Shown: positions 1 to 8,106 of the stretch, piece after piece | How the letters are laid out: the number at the start of each line of letters is the position of its first letter | How positions within the stretch are numbered: the stretch's first letter is position 1 | Assembly (NCBI RefSeq): GCF_006716765.1 | Contig: NZ_VFPO01000001.1 | Coordinates: 4,650,001 to 4,714,000, forward strand | Reading direction: 5' to 3' | Length of the DNA: 64,000 nucleotides | From: Actinomadura hallensis | GTDB taxonomy: Bacteria; Actinomycetota; Actinomycetes; Streptosporangiales; Streptosporangiaceae | The notes under the pieces: model-generated | Database searches by the model: none | What the model was told of the DNA's origin: nothing | Seen by the model: only the letters and a program-made list of their open reading frames with translations | Translations under genes and position numbers: made by a program

Positions 1-98
1 TGACGCCGTATCGGATCCGGGGGACGATCCGCATGCTCATGTGTGGCTTGTGACCCTACGCGCGGGCTTTACATCGGTGATTCTCCTTCTTAGAGGGG

Positions 99-115
99 AT
101 GTCCTGACATGTCCT
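99..115. promoter_or_regulatory. possible operator upstream of the RHH gene
   Basis: Direct repeats ATGTCCT at 99-105 and 109-115 surround the palindrome GACATGTC (106-113), about 40 bp before the start of the ribbon-helix-helix gene. RHH antitoxins typically autoregulate through short palindromes like this. The link is inference from position only. Confidence 0.3.
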
Positions 116-155
116 CCAGGCGTACTTTTAGATGCCGTACGGAAGGAGACCGGCC

Positions 156-425
156 ATGTGTGAGTCGGTTCACCAGGACCTTCCCGCCGCCCGCGTCGAC
201 GATCACATCGCCCTGCCGGTGTCCGCGGAACAGATCCTCGTGATCCGGAAAGCGGCCGAGCTCGTCGGCTGGACCGTCACCGACTACGTCCTGTCCGCCG
301 CCCTGGACCGGGCCGAAAGAGACCTCTACGAGCACGCTGCCGCCATGGAGACCGCAGCCCCCACCGCCCCCACCGAGCCCGACCCGACCGATCCCTTCAT
401 AGCCCTCCTGCTGGCCCTGACCTGA
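156..425 (+). CDS. DUF1778/TacA-like ribbon-helix-helix protein
   Basis: This 89-residue protein resembles the DUF1778 (TacA) antitoxin family. The stretch RKAAELVGWTVTDYVLSAAL (about residues 31-50) matches the family pattern of a helix, a turn, then 'tDyvlsAAl'. TacA-type proteins bind DNA with an N-terminal strand and neutralise a GNAT acetyltransferase toxin. The ATG at 156 is chosen over the in-frame ATG at 132 because GGAAGGAG ends 7 nt before it. The C-terminus is proline/threonine rich and divergent. No acetyltransferase lies downstream, so it is either an orphan antitoxin or a stand-alone repressor. Function is inferred from weak family resemblance. Confidence 0.6.
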   Translation: MCESVHQDLPAARVDDHIALPVSAEQILVIRKAAELVGWTVTDYVLSAALDRAERDLYEHAAAMETAAPTAPTEPDPTDPFIALLLALT

Positions 426-1209
426 CCCCGTCCGGCATCCCGCACCGACGCCGTCGCGCGCCCAGACGGTCAAGCGCCACCCCGAGCACCCGCCACACAA
501 GCCCAGCTCTCACAACCACCCACACACCCAAACACCAAACCAAACTCGCGCGAACCCGGACGCCACCCACCGAACGCACCCGCCGACCCGCCATCCGCCA
601 AAGCCCCCCACTGACGCGGTCACCACATGACCGCGTTGGACCCCCGCCACAAACTCACGTTCAACCGCCCTGGCAAACGACAAGGTTGAACACTTCACCG
701 AGTCGCCGAATTACCCCGGCCACCCCTCGCCCACCGCGGGCCTGCCTGTCCGGCGCAGGCGGGCCCACCCGGCGCCAATGGGCTTACCAAGCACGCACAT
801 GCCTGCCAGGGCGTAGGCGGACCCCCCGGCGGACGTGCCCGCTAGGAGCGGACGGGCCTCCATGCCACAAACGCGCCCATCCCACGCTGGCAGGCCTACC
901 CACCGGACGGGCCTACCAGGCACAAACGGACCTGCCCGGCACGAACGTCCCCACCCCACGCAGGCGGGCCCCCACCGGACGGGTCTCACACGCGCAAGCG
1001 CGCCTGGCGGGCGTGTGCGGGCCTGCCGGGCGTGAGCTCGGCGCCGCCAAAGACGCTATGGCCGCAGTTGCTTTTCGGGCTGGGTCGTCGGATGGGGGCG
1101 GCCGGCGTGGGCGGCGCAGCCCAACCGCCGAACGTGGTGTGGTCTGGCAATCGGCGTTCTTCACCACCAACAACCTTCGCGGCAAGGGCGGATTGTTGGT
1201 GGGTGCGGG
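426..1209. other. gene-poor stretch with imperfect repeats
   Basis: I see no convincing gene here. Open frames exist on both strands but their composition is proline/arginine/glycine rich without family signatures. Around 881-1028 there is an imperfect direct repeat of about 74 bp: both copies start CCCACGC and contain CACCGGACGGG. Confidence 0.5.
881..1028. repeat. imperfect direct repeat, period about 74 bp
   Basis: The copies start at 881 and 955. They share CCCACGC(t/a)GGC, then CACCGGACGGG, and both lie in a stretch full of related GGCCTACC and GGACGGGCCT words. The remainder is diverged. This looks like decayed duplication rather than coding sequence. Confidence 0.4.
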
Positions 1210-1641
1210 TCAGGCCGGGTTGGCGAGGGCGTTGGACAGGCGGGTGGCGTACTCGGCGGCTTCGGCGTCCGAGTCGTATTTCTGGCGGGGCCAGAAGAAG
1301 CCGCGGAGTCCGTCCTTCCGGTTTCGCGGGACGACGTGGACATGCAGGTGGGGGACGCTCTGGCTGACCCGGTTGTTCAGCGCGACGAACGAACCGGCCG
1401 CGCCGAGCACCGACTCCATCGCGGACGCGAGCCGCTGCGCGTGCCCGAAGAACGGGCCGAGCGACTCGCCGGGGAGATCCGTGAGCGTCTCGTAGTGGGT
1501 GCGCGGCACCAGCAGAGTGTGGCCCTTGAAGAGCGGCCTCGCATCGAGGAACGCCATCGCGTCCGGCGCGTCGAGCACCACGTGTGCGGGCCGCTCCCCC
1601 TTCACGATCTCGCAGAACACGCAGCGCTTCGAATCTCCCAT
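1210..1641 (-). CDS. HIT-family nucleotide hydrolase/transferase
   Basis: This 143-residue protein carries the histidine-triad motif HLHVHV and the N-terminal CVFCEIV segment typical of HINT/FHIT-branch HIT proteins. The family cleaves or transfers nucleoside phosphoramidates and dinucleoside polyphosphates, using the middle histidine as nucleophile; the substrate here is unknown. ATG at 1641 is used. A GTG at 1647 is an equally reasonable start, because AAAGGAG lies 5 nt before the GTG and 11 nt before the ATG. It is a single-gene unit with no evident partner. Confidence 0.9.
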   Translation of the reverse strand: MGDSKRCVFCEIVKGERPAHVVLDAPDAMAFLDARPLFKGHTLLVPRTHYETLTDLPGESLGPFFGHAQRLASAMESVLGAAGSFVALNNRVSQSVPHLHVHVVPRNRKDGLRGFFWPRQKYDSDAEAAEYATRLSNALANPA

Positions 1642-1647
1642 GCGCAC

Positions 1648-2450
1648 ATTCTCTCCTTTCGGCACCACCTGGCCTCCTTTTTCGTCGTGCCCCGGGCGGC
1701 CGGCGTCGGGGACCGCCCAGGCAGGTCGTGATCGGGTCGTGCGGGCGACCTGGAGGGGCGGTGGACCGGCGCGCGAGTGCGGCTCGCGCTGATTCGGCGC
1801 TGTCGCCGCCCGGGAACGGTCGCGTTCGGGCGCGAACCACCAGCGGGACACGTTGGCGCGCGCGTAGCCGAAGAAGACACCGGGGTGACGTTCGGCCGGG
1901 GGCCGCCAGCTGGTGACGTCGTGGACGAAATCCGGCAGCAGCCGCGCGGCGGTCCCGTCGGTGTCGACGGTTCTGGTCGAACTCGGTCTCGGCGGTGGCC
2001 CCAAAGGTCCCGCGCCCGTTCCACTGCGTTCCCGGCGCCCTCGCCCACGTCCTGGCGCCGCTGGGGCGCCGATCGCAAGCGCCGAGGGCCGCCTGCCCAC
2101 CGCCGGGAGGCGCTGGGCGCTCGGCAGCCCGCGTTCCACGCGCCGCGGACAGGCGCGGGCGGCCTTGCCGGAGTGGCGCCGCGCACCGTGGGCGCTCCCG
2201 GTCGAGCCTCGGCCATCTTGGACGGAGGCCCCGCCGGCACGTGAGCGGCCTCGTAGCGGCGCCGGCTCGGCCGACAGGCGCCACACGGGCGGGCCCTCCC
2301 TCGCCGCCGCCGGACGCGCGGGCGCCCAGAAGGGAGCGGGCCGATCTGGGGCGACGGCGGCTCCTGGCCGCCCGCCACACACTGCCTCGCTTGCCTGGTC
2401 GGTGCGGGTGGTCCGTTCGGGGGCTGCGTTGGGTTTGTATGGCCGATAGA
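1648..2450. other. gene-poor stretch with a coding-like remnant
   Basis: No intact gene is recognised. On the minus strand about 1790-1990 reads as a G/C-third-position frame containing RLLPDFVHDVTSW and NVSRWWFAPE. A second frame immediately upstream (about 1990-2060) reads QDVGEGAGNAVERARDLW. This suggests a frameshifted gene relic. The remainder is arginine/proline-rich noise on both strands. Confidence 0.4.
1790..2060 (-). pseudogene. possible frameshifted gene remnant
   Basis: Codons in the segment encoding RLLPDFVHDVTSW...FFGYARANVSRWWF end almost all in G or C and include many aromatic residues, as real genes here do and shadow frames do not. The upstream continuation moves to another frame near 1990. 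No family is recognised and no start with a ribosome site is visible. Confidence 0.3.
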
Positions 2451-3278
2451 TCAGGCGGCCTGGAGGGTGAGCCATGTGTCTTCCAGGGGGTCGTTGGGAC
2501 GGCTGCTGAAGTAGATGCGGCCGGGGTCGCCCCAGAACCAGCCGAGGCGGTCGTCGGAGTCCAATTGGAGGAGAAGGCGCCACTCCTCTACTTCGCGCTC
2601 CTCATCCGGAGTGAGGTGCGGGGATTTGACGGAGTCCAGAGGGCGGCCCGTCGAGGCGAACAGGCAGTCAGGACCGAGGGGGCGCTGCACGAGCGCGGGC
2701 CATCCACCCAGTTGGTGGGCGGGCGCGTCCTTGCTCCAGAGGTGCCGCGACCAGGCGGCCTGTAGTTGCTCATAGACCGGCAGAAGGCCGCTGTGGACGG
2801 CTTCCAGCCGGCGCATCACGGGTTCGTGGGGCGAGGGCAGCGAGAGGTACGGGGTGGCGTACAGGCGGGTCTGGGGGTAGGTCAGGACGCCGGGTGGGGG
2901 CTCGGTTTCCCGGAGGTCTCCGGTGAGGATGCGCCAGCCGTCGCGTTGCGCGGCATCATCGCCCCAGGGTCGCGGAGTCCCGGTGGCGTAGTAGAAGGCG
3001 GCCCTTCCGGACGCCGGGATGCCGGGAATCCTGCCGAACGAGGCGAGGCCGTCGAAGTCGATCACGCCGAGGAAGTCGAGGGGGCGCCCGCTCCAGGACG
3101 GCCAGGGTTCACCGGGCGGCAGGGCGGGTGCGCCGCCGAGGTCGACGGGCACCTCCCCTCGCCCGGCGAGCCTCAGCGCCGGGCCCGCCAGGCGCAGCAG
3201 GACGTCGGTGATCTGCGGGGGCAGGAAGGCGGCGAGGAGCGAGCGGAGCCTGTCGTACTGGGCGGCGAAGTGGTCCAT
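2451..3278 (-). CDS. DUF1963 (YwqG-like) protein
   Basis: The 275-residue protein matches the DUF1963/YwqG family in overall layout: an early 'GxPALPPGEPWP' segment (about 50-59), then 'PLDFLGVIDFDGL', and a C-terminal acidic 'LLLQLDSDDRLGWFWGDPG' and 'IYFSSR' region where the family reads 'lLlQlDsd...WGDaG...f'. The biochemical function of the family is unknown. The ATG at 3278 has GAGG 8 nt upstream. It is followed by a DnaA-box-bearing gap and the DivIVA-repeat gene on the same strand. Confidence 0.8.
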   Translation of the reverse strand: MDHFAAQYDRLRSLLAAFLPPQITDVLLRLAGPALRLAGRGEVPVDLGGAPALPPGEPWPSWSGRPLDFLGVIDFDGLASFGRIPGIPASGRAAFYYATGTPRPWGDDAAQRDGWRILTGDLRETEPPPGVLTYPQTRLYATPYLSLPSPHEPVMRRLEAVHSGLLPVYEQLQAAWSRHLWSKDAPAHQLGGWPALVQRPLGPDCLFASTGRPLDSVKSPHLTPDEEREVEEWRLLLQLDSDDRLGWFWGDPGRIYFSSRPNDPLEDTWLTLQAA

Positions 3279-3327
3279 GCGGGTAGCCTCGCCCGGCGCG
3301 GACCCGCTCGGCGGCAGCCCCCGAAAT

Positions 3328-3336
3328 TGTGGATAA
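3328..3336 (-). promoter_or_regulatory. perfect DnaA box (TTATCCACA)
   Basis: TGTGGATAA on the plus strand is TTATCCACA on the minus strand, the strongest DnaA-box sequence. It shares the longer context CGAAGTTATCCACA with the box at 13686. It lies in the gap between the DUF1963 gene and the DivIVA-repeat gene. Confidence 0.55.
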
Positions 3337-3341
3337 CTTCG

Positions 3342-3854
3342 TCAGCGGCCTTCGAGCGCGCTCGCGAGCTGCACCAGGAAGCGGTCGACCTCCTGCTCGT
3401 CGTAGCCGGACCCGAACCGGACGACGCGGAAGGCGCTCTCGCGGACGTCGCGAGCCGCCACGGGCGGAGCGGCACCCCGCAGGCCGGAGATCACCCGGTC
3501 CATGAACGCGTCCACGTCCCGGACGGCGTAACCCGAGCGGAGGCCCGAGCCTGAGAAGCGGGTGTTCTGGATCCAGGTGATGAGCCAGGCGGGCTGCGCC
3601 TGTGGACGTCCCGGCCGTTCCGCGATCGGCGCTTTCGCCTGCAGCTCGATGATGCATTCGCGCACCAGTTCGTCGACGGCGCGCGGGTCGTAGCCGCGTA
3701 GGACGACGTCGAAACGGGCCTCCCGCACCTCGTCCGCCGACATGGGCGGCCCGCCGTTCAGCGCCTGCGAGATCCTCTGCAGCAGTGCGTCCACCTGAGC
3801 GCGGTCGTATCCGCGCATGACCACCGGCAGCTGCATACCCGTCTTCCGTGGCAC
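3342..3854 (-). CDS. protein with four DivIVA-like motifs
   Basis: This 170-residue protein is built from four copies of the short DivIVA N-terminal signature: GYDRAQVD (about 15), GYDPRAVD (54), GYAVRDVD (109) and GYDEQEVD (150). Each is followed by an amphipathic helix and most are preceded by 'R.arF.vV.RGYD'. DivIVA proteins bind curved membrane and organise polar growth, normally with one such motif followed by a long coiled coil. Here there is no long coiled coil. The GTG start has GAGGAG 5 nt upstream. The role is unknown; a scaffold or membrane-associated adaptor is inference. Confidence 0.75.
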   Translation of the reverse strand: MPRKTGMQLPVVMRGYDRAQVDALLQRISQALNGGPPMSADEVREARFDVVLRGYDPRAVDELVRECIIELQAKAPIAERPGRPQAQPAWLITWIQNTRFSGSGLRSGYAVRDVDAFMDRVISGLRGAAPPVAARDVRESAFRVVRFGSGYDEQEVDRFLVQLASALEGR

Positions 3855-3910
3855 CCGTGCTCCTCGCCCCCGCGGCCGCGGGGGCGCCGGGCGGCGCGCC
3901 CGCGGTGCGC

Positions 3911-5056
3911 TCAGTCCTTGGCCGACGCGGCCAGCTGGCCGCAGGCTCCGTCGATCTCCCTGCCTCGAGTGTCGCGCACCGTCACCGGAACCCCGTGGGC
4001 CTCCAGTCGCCGGACGAATTCGCGTTCGTCACGGGGCCGGGATGCGGTCCACTTGGAGCCGGGCGTCGGGTTCAACGGGATCAGGTTGACGTGTACGAGG
4101 TTGCCGCGCAAGAGCCTCCCGAGAAGATCCGCCCGCCACGCCTGGTCGTTGATGTCCTTGATGAGGGCGTACTCGATCGAGACGCGGCGGCCGCTGCGCT
4201 CGGCGTAGGCCCAGGCGGCGTCCAGGACCTCGGCGACCTTCCAGCGGTTGTTGACCGGGACCAGCTCGTCGCGGAGCTCGTCGTCGGGCGCGTGCAGGGA
4301 CACCGCCAGGCGCACCGACATGTCCTCCGCGGCGAGCTTCTCGATCGCCGGGACGAGCCCGACCGTGGACACGGTCACCGAACGCTGGGAGATGCCCAGG
4401 CCGGCGGGAGCCGGGTCAGTGATGCGCCGTACCGCGCCGATCACGGCCTTGTAGTTGGCCAGGGGCTCCCCCATGCCCATGAAGACGATGTTGGAGACGC
4501 GCCCAGGGCCGCCTGGGATGCGTCCACGGGCCATTGCGCGCGCGCCCGCGGTGACCTGCTCGACGATCTCGGCTGTCGAAAGGTTGCGCGTGAGCCCCGC
4601 CTGGCCGGTCGCGCAGAAGGGGCAGTTCATGCCGCACCCCGCCTGCGAGGAGACGCACATCGTGGCCCTGTCCGGGTAGCGCATCAGCACCGACTCGAAC
4701 AGCACCCCGTCGAACGCCTTCCAGACGGTCTTCAGGGTCGTGCCACCGTCGCAGTCCAGCTCCCGCACGGGCGTCAGAAGCGGCGGCAGTAGCTCGGACA
4801 CGAGCCGCTCGCGGACCGCGGCGGGCAGGTCCGTCATCTTCGCCGGGTCGTCCTCCAAGCGCGCGAAGTAGTGCCGCGACAGCTGGTCGGCGCGGAACGG
4901 CTTCTCCCCCAGTTCCGCGACGGCGGCACGACGTTCCTCCCTGGTGAGGTCGGCCAGGTGCCTCGGCGGCTTGGCCCGCCTGGGTGCGGCGAAGACGAGC
5001 TTGGCCGGGGTCTTCTGGGACGGGGAGCCGACGGTTGCGGGCTGGGTGGTAGACAT
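3911..5056 (-). CDS. rlmN: 23S rRNA (A2503-C2)/tRNA methyltransferase RlmN
   Basis: RlmN is a radical-SAM enzyme that methylates C2 of A2503 in 23S rRNA and A37 of some tRNAs. The 381-residue protein has the CxxxCxxC iron-sulfur motif (C141, C145, C148, in GCGMNCPFC), the 'GMGEPLANY' SAM-binding segment and the C-terminal catalytic cysteine in 'IDGACGQL' (about C372), the pair of features that define the family. The start ATG is preceded by GGGAGG. It is transcribed away from the SUFU gene across a 114-bp divergent gap. Confidence 0.97.
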   Translation of the reverse strand: MSTTQPATVGSPSQKTPAKLVFAAPRRAKPPRHLADLTREERRAAVAELGEKPFRADQLSRHYFARLEDDPAKMTDLPAAVRERLVSELLPPLLTPVRELDCDGGTTLKTVWKAFDGVLFESVLMRYPDRATMCVSSQAGCGMNCPFCATGQAGLTRNLSTAEIVEQVTAGARAMARGRIPGGPGRVSNIVFMGMGEPLANYKAVIGAVRRITDPAPAGLGISQRSVTVSTVGLVPAIEKLAAEDMSVRLAVSLHAPDDELRDELVPVNNRWKVAEVLDAAWAYAERSGRRVSIEYALIKDINDQAWRADLLGRLLRGNLVHVNLIPLNPTPGSKWTASRPRDEREFVRRLEAHGVPVTVRDTRGREIDGACGQLAASAKD

Positions 5057-5170
5057 GGTCCTCCCAGTGTCGCAAACCCGGCCCGGTGCATCGTCCGTCT
5101 GTGGCCATCGAACGTCACGGGTAGCACGACATTCCTGCACATGACCTTGCGTACGGCTAAGGTCTCGATC

Positions 5171-6316
5171 ATGTCGGTATTGCGCAGGGGCGCCGCCTCG
5201 TCCCGGGGGTCCGCGGCCAAGGTCGTCCACGCCGCCGCCAGCCCGTACGGCAGCCGGCGGCTCGTCATCGAGACCGACGGTGACGTCACCGCGGCCTACC
5301 TGAAGGACGCAAGGGACTCGGTGGTCGGAGCCACCTGGGTCGCGAACCACCGCAAGGCCCCGCAGGAGCTGGACCGGTCGCGGCTGGAGGCGGGCCGTGC
5401 CCCGCTTCTGCCGGAGTCCCATGTCCGCCATCCGGGGGGACGCAAGGCGCTGGACGCCGAAGGGCTGGAGGTCGTCTGGTTCGAGGAGGGCGACGGTGTG
5501 GCCGTCCTCGAGGCGGGCGACCTGCTGTTCGTGATCCCCGGCTGGTCCGACATGGGCCGCGGGATCCCTGGATACGCCCGCGACGCCACCCTCCAGAGTC
5601 CTTTCGCCTTCCCGCTGGAGGAGGAGGTCGAGGACTTCGGTCCGCGGATCGACCGCGCGCGCGAGCACTGGAAGATGTGCCGCGCCGAAGGCTCCTGGGC
5701 GGAGTTCCAGCAGTCGGTGCTCGGCCATCTGCTGCAACGGCTCGGGCCGGGCGGCCACTACTGGCACGACGTCGGCCGCCAGTTGGGCACAGGCCGGACG
5801 GGCGTGGCCCCGGTCGTGGGGGTGTCCGAGCGGCCCGCACGCAACGGCCGCGAGTTCACTGTGCTGAGCACGGTCGGCATGTGCCGCCAGAGGATGCCCA
5901 CCGTCGAGCTCTACGAGGACGACGTCGCCCCCTACGCGCGCATCGAGCTGGCCGTCGCGAGCACCCTGCCCAGCCAGCGGGCCGGCAGCATCTTCCCGTG
6001 GCTGGCGCAGTACCCGTGGCGCTCGGTGACCTGGTTCGCGCCCGGGGACGTCGTGAAGTGGTACCACGAGGCCCGCACGTTCCCGCTCAGCGGCGGCGAC
6101 GCGAAGTGGGAGGGTGTGCTCCTCCTCGAGGATCCGAGCCGTCTGGCGGGCCCTGAGGGCCCCGCGTTGACCGGGCTGACGATCAACGGCGATCCCGTGC
6201 GGTGGCTGTGGCTCGTCCCCATCACCGGCGACGAGCACCGCTACGCCAAGAGCGAGGGGTCGGACGCGCTCATCCGGCGCCTCGCCCAGGAAGGCCGCTC
6301 CTGGGTCGTGTCCTGA
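5171..6316 (+). CDS. suppressor-of-fused (SUFU)-domain protein
   Basis: The C-terminal half of this 381-residue protein resembles the bacterial SUFU domain: 'TVLSTVGMCRQRMPTVELYE' (about 217-236), 'RIELAVAS', then a late 'W.LVPIT.DEHRYAKSEG' segment matching the family's conserved 'h.v.pit..E..~a...g'. Bacterial SUFU proteins are often immunity or unassigned proteins. The N-terminal half is rich in Glu/Asp/Trp and not recognised. The ATG at 5171 is used; an in-frame ATG at 5141 is possible. It runs convergent with cdsA, separated by a strong hairpin. Confidence 0.7.
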   Translation: MSVLRRGAASSRGSAAKVVHAAASPYGSRRLVIETDGDVTAAYLKDARDSVVGATWVANHRKAPQELDRSRLEAGRAPLLPESHVRHPGGRKALDAEGLEVVWFEEGDGVAVLEAGDLLFVIPGWSDMGRGIPGYARDATLQSPFAFPLEEEVEDFGPRIDRAREHWKMCRAEGSWAEFQQSVLGHLLQRLGPGGHYWHDVGRQLGTGRTGVAPVVGVSERPARNGREFTVLSTVGMCRQRMPTVELYEDDVAPYARIELAVASTLPSQRAGSIFPWLAQYPWRSVTWFAPGDVVKWYHEARTFPLSGGDAKWEGVLLLEDPSRLAGPEGPALTGLTINGDPVRWLWLVPITGDEHRYAKSEGSDALIRRLAQEGRSWVVS

Positions 6317-6333
6317 CACCCCTGGAAACGCAC

Positions 6334-6368
6334 GACGCCCCGGACTCGTCTCCGAGTTCCGGGGCGTC
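6334..6368. terminator. bidirectional hairpin terminator
   Basis: GACGCCCCGGACTCG (6334-6348) pairs with CGAGTTCCGGGGCGTC (6353-6368) across a TCTC loop, with one bulged base. It lies between the convergent SUFU-domain gene and cdsA and could serve both. No T-run follows, as is usual for actinomycete hairpin terminators. Confidence 0.75.
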
Positions 6369-6404
6369 TGCGAGGTGCCGGGTCGCCGGGCCCGTCCTGC
6401 GGCG

Positions 6405-7460
6405 TCAGCTCGGGACGAACAGTTCCAGGAGCAGCCAGACGGCGGGCGCCGTCGCGACCAGGGAGTCGAGACGGTCCATCACTCCGCCGTGGCCCGGCAG
6501 GAGCGTTCCCATGTCCTTGATGCCGAGGTCGCGCTTCACCATCGACTCGACGAGGTCGCCCGCGGTGGCGGTGACGACGGCGGCGAGGCCGACCAGCACG
6601 CCCTGCCAGATCTGGCCGCCGTCCAGCAGCCACCACACCAGCCAGCCGCCGACGAGCATGCACATGACGGCCGAGCCCGTGACGCCCTCCCACGTCTTCT
6701 TCGGGCTGATGGTGGGCGCCATCTTGTGCTTGCCGAAGAACGACCCCACGAAGTAGCCGCCGGTGTCGCTGGCGACGGTGATGGCGATGAAGATGACGAT
6801 GCGGTGGTCGCCGTCGTCCGGGCGCATGAGCAGCGCGACGATGCCGCCCATCAGCACCAGGTATCCGGTCAGGAGCGACCCGGCGGCGACGTCCCGCACG
6901 TAACCGTCGGAGCCGTCCAGCATCCGAGTCATCAGGACCGCGAGGACGGTGAGGGACACCGCCGCGACCGTGGCCGTGGGCCCCCACACGTAGGACGCGA
7001 CGGGTGCGCCGACCATGCCCGTCGCGACCGGGATGAACGGAACGGCGATGTCGCGGCTCTTGAACGCCTCGGACAGTTCCCGCATCCCGAGGAACAGGAA
7101 CACGACCATCACGGCCAGGAAAATTTCCTTGACCGTGTAGAGAGAGAGCAGGACCAGCGCGCCGAGGGCGACGCCGACGCCTACTGCCAGCGGAAGGTTG
7201 CGGCCCGCCTTGCCCTCGCTCTTGGCGCCTTCTTGGGACGCTCCAGAGGTCGCGTCCCCGGAAGACTCGCCGGCGGGGTGCTCAGGGGGCTCTCCGTTAA
7301 TGGACTCGTCCACAGGAATCGGGTGGGTGCGCACACCGGCCGCGGGGGCGGGGCCGGAGGGCGAAAGCTTGTCGGGGGAGGTGTCCGGCGCCTTCCCGGC
7401 CTGGGCGGCCTCCGGCTGGTCCGAGGAACCCGAAGGCTCCCCGGCATCGTCGATCTTCAT
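6405..7460 (-). CDS. cdsA: phosphatidate cytidylyltransferase CdsA
   Basis: CdsA makes CDP-diacylglycerol from phosphatidate and CTP at the membrane, the branch point for phospholipids. The 351-residue protein has a disordered, acidic N-terminal 85 residues, then roughly eight hydrophobic segments and the family signature near the end: 'KDMGTLLPGHGGVMDRLDS' with the upstream 'SDTGGYFVGSFFGKHK'. The acidic cytosolic tail is longer than in E. coli CdsA. Its ATG overlaps the frr stop by one base (TGATG), indicating translational coupling within rpsB-tsf-pyrH-frr-cdsA. Confidence 0.97.
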   Translation of the reverse strand: MKIDDAGEPSGSSDQPEAAQAGKAPDTSPDKLSPSGPAPAAGVRTHPIPVDESINGEPPEHPAGESSGDATSGASQEGAKSEGKAGRNLPLAVGVGVALGALVLLSLYTVKEIFLAVMVVFLFLGMRELSEAFKSRDIAVPFIPVATGMVGAPVASYVWGPTATVAAVSLTVLAVLMTRMLDGSDGYVRDVAAGSLLTGYLVLMGGIVALLMRPDDGDHRIVIFIAITVASDTGGYFVGSFFGKHKMAPTISPKKTWEGVTGSAVMCMLVGGWLVWWLLDGGQIWQGVLVGLAAVVTATAGDLVESMVKRDLGIKDMGTLLPGHGGVMDRLDSLVATAPAVWLLLELFVPS

Positions 7461-8029
7461 CAGACTTGGAGGAGTTCAGCCTTCTTGTGCTCGAGCATCT
7501 CGTCGATCTGCGCCACGTAGCGGTGGGTGATGTCGTCGAGTTCCTTCTCGGCACGGTGGACCTCGTCCTCGCCCGCCTCACCGTCTTTGGCGAGCTTGTC
7601 CAGCGCGTCCTTGGCCCGGCGGCGGATGTTGCGGATCGCGATCTTGCTGTCCTCGGCCTTGTTGCCCGCGACCTTGATGTACTCCCGGCGGCGCTCCTCC
7701 GAGAGCTCGGGGAAGACCACCCGGATGACGTTGCCGTCGTTGGTGGGGTTCACGCCGAGATCACTGTCGCGGATCGCCTTCTCCACCGCCTGCATGGACG
7801 ACTTGTCGAAGACTTGGACGATGACCATCCGCGGCTCCGGAAGCGTGAAGGACGCGAGCTGGTTGATCGGCGTCGGCGTCCCGTAGTACTCGGCGGTGAT
7901 CTTGTTGAACATCGCGGGAGTGATCCGGCCGGTGCGGATGGCCTGGAAGTCCTCCTTGGCGACCGCGACCGCCTTTTCCATCTTCTCCTCTGCTTCGAGG
8001 AGGGTCTCGTCGATCACTGTGACTCCCAT
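7460..8029 (-). CDS. frr: ribosome recycling factor
   Basis: RRF splits the post-termination ribosome together with EF-G. The 189-residue length and sequence are typical, with 'AIRTGRITPAMFNKI' in the helical domain and 'IRNIRRRAKDALDKL' near the C-terminus. It is the fourth gene of the rpsB-tsf-pyrH-frr-cdsA order conserved in bacteria. It stops on the cdsA start codon. Confidence 0.98.
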   Translation of the reverse strand: MGVTVIDETLLEAEEKMEKAVAVAKEDFQAIRTGRITPAMFNKITAEYYGTPTPINQLASFTLPEPRMVIVQVFDKSSMQAVEKAIRDSDLGVNPTNDGNVIRVVFPELSEERRREYIKVAGNKAEDSKIAIRNIRRRAKDALDKLAKDGEAGEDEVHRAEKELDDITHRYVAQIDEMLEHKKAELLQV

Positions 8030-8106
8030 GTCATCTGGTCGGCCCTGGTCCTACGGTTCCACACTGCGTCCCGCACCGCACTGGACACTGCGGTTCCGCA
8101 CTGTGG

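Noticed and set aside
686..1495. Plus-strand gene over the repeat-rich region
   Set aside because: Composition is Pro/Arg/Ala low-complexity, it overlaps the HIT gene antisense, and the only pattern is DNA-level repeats.
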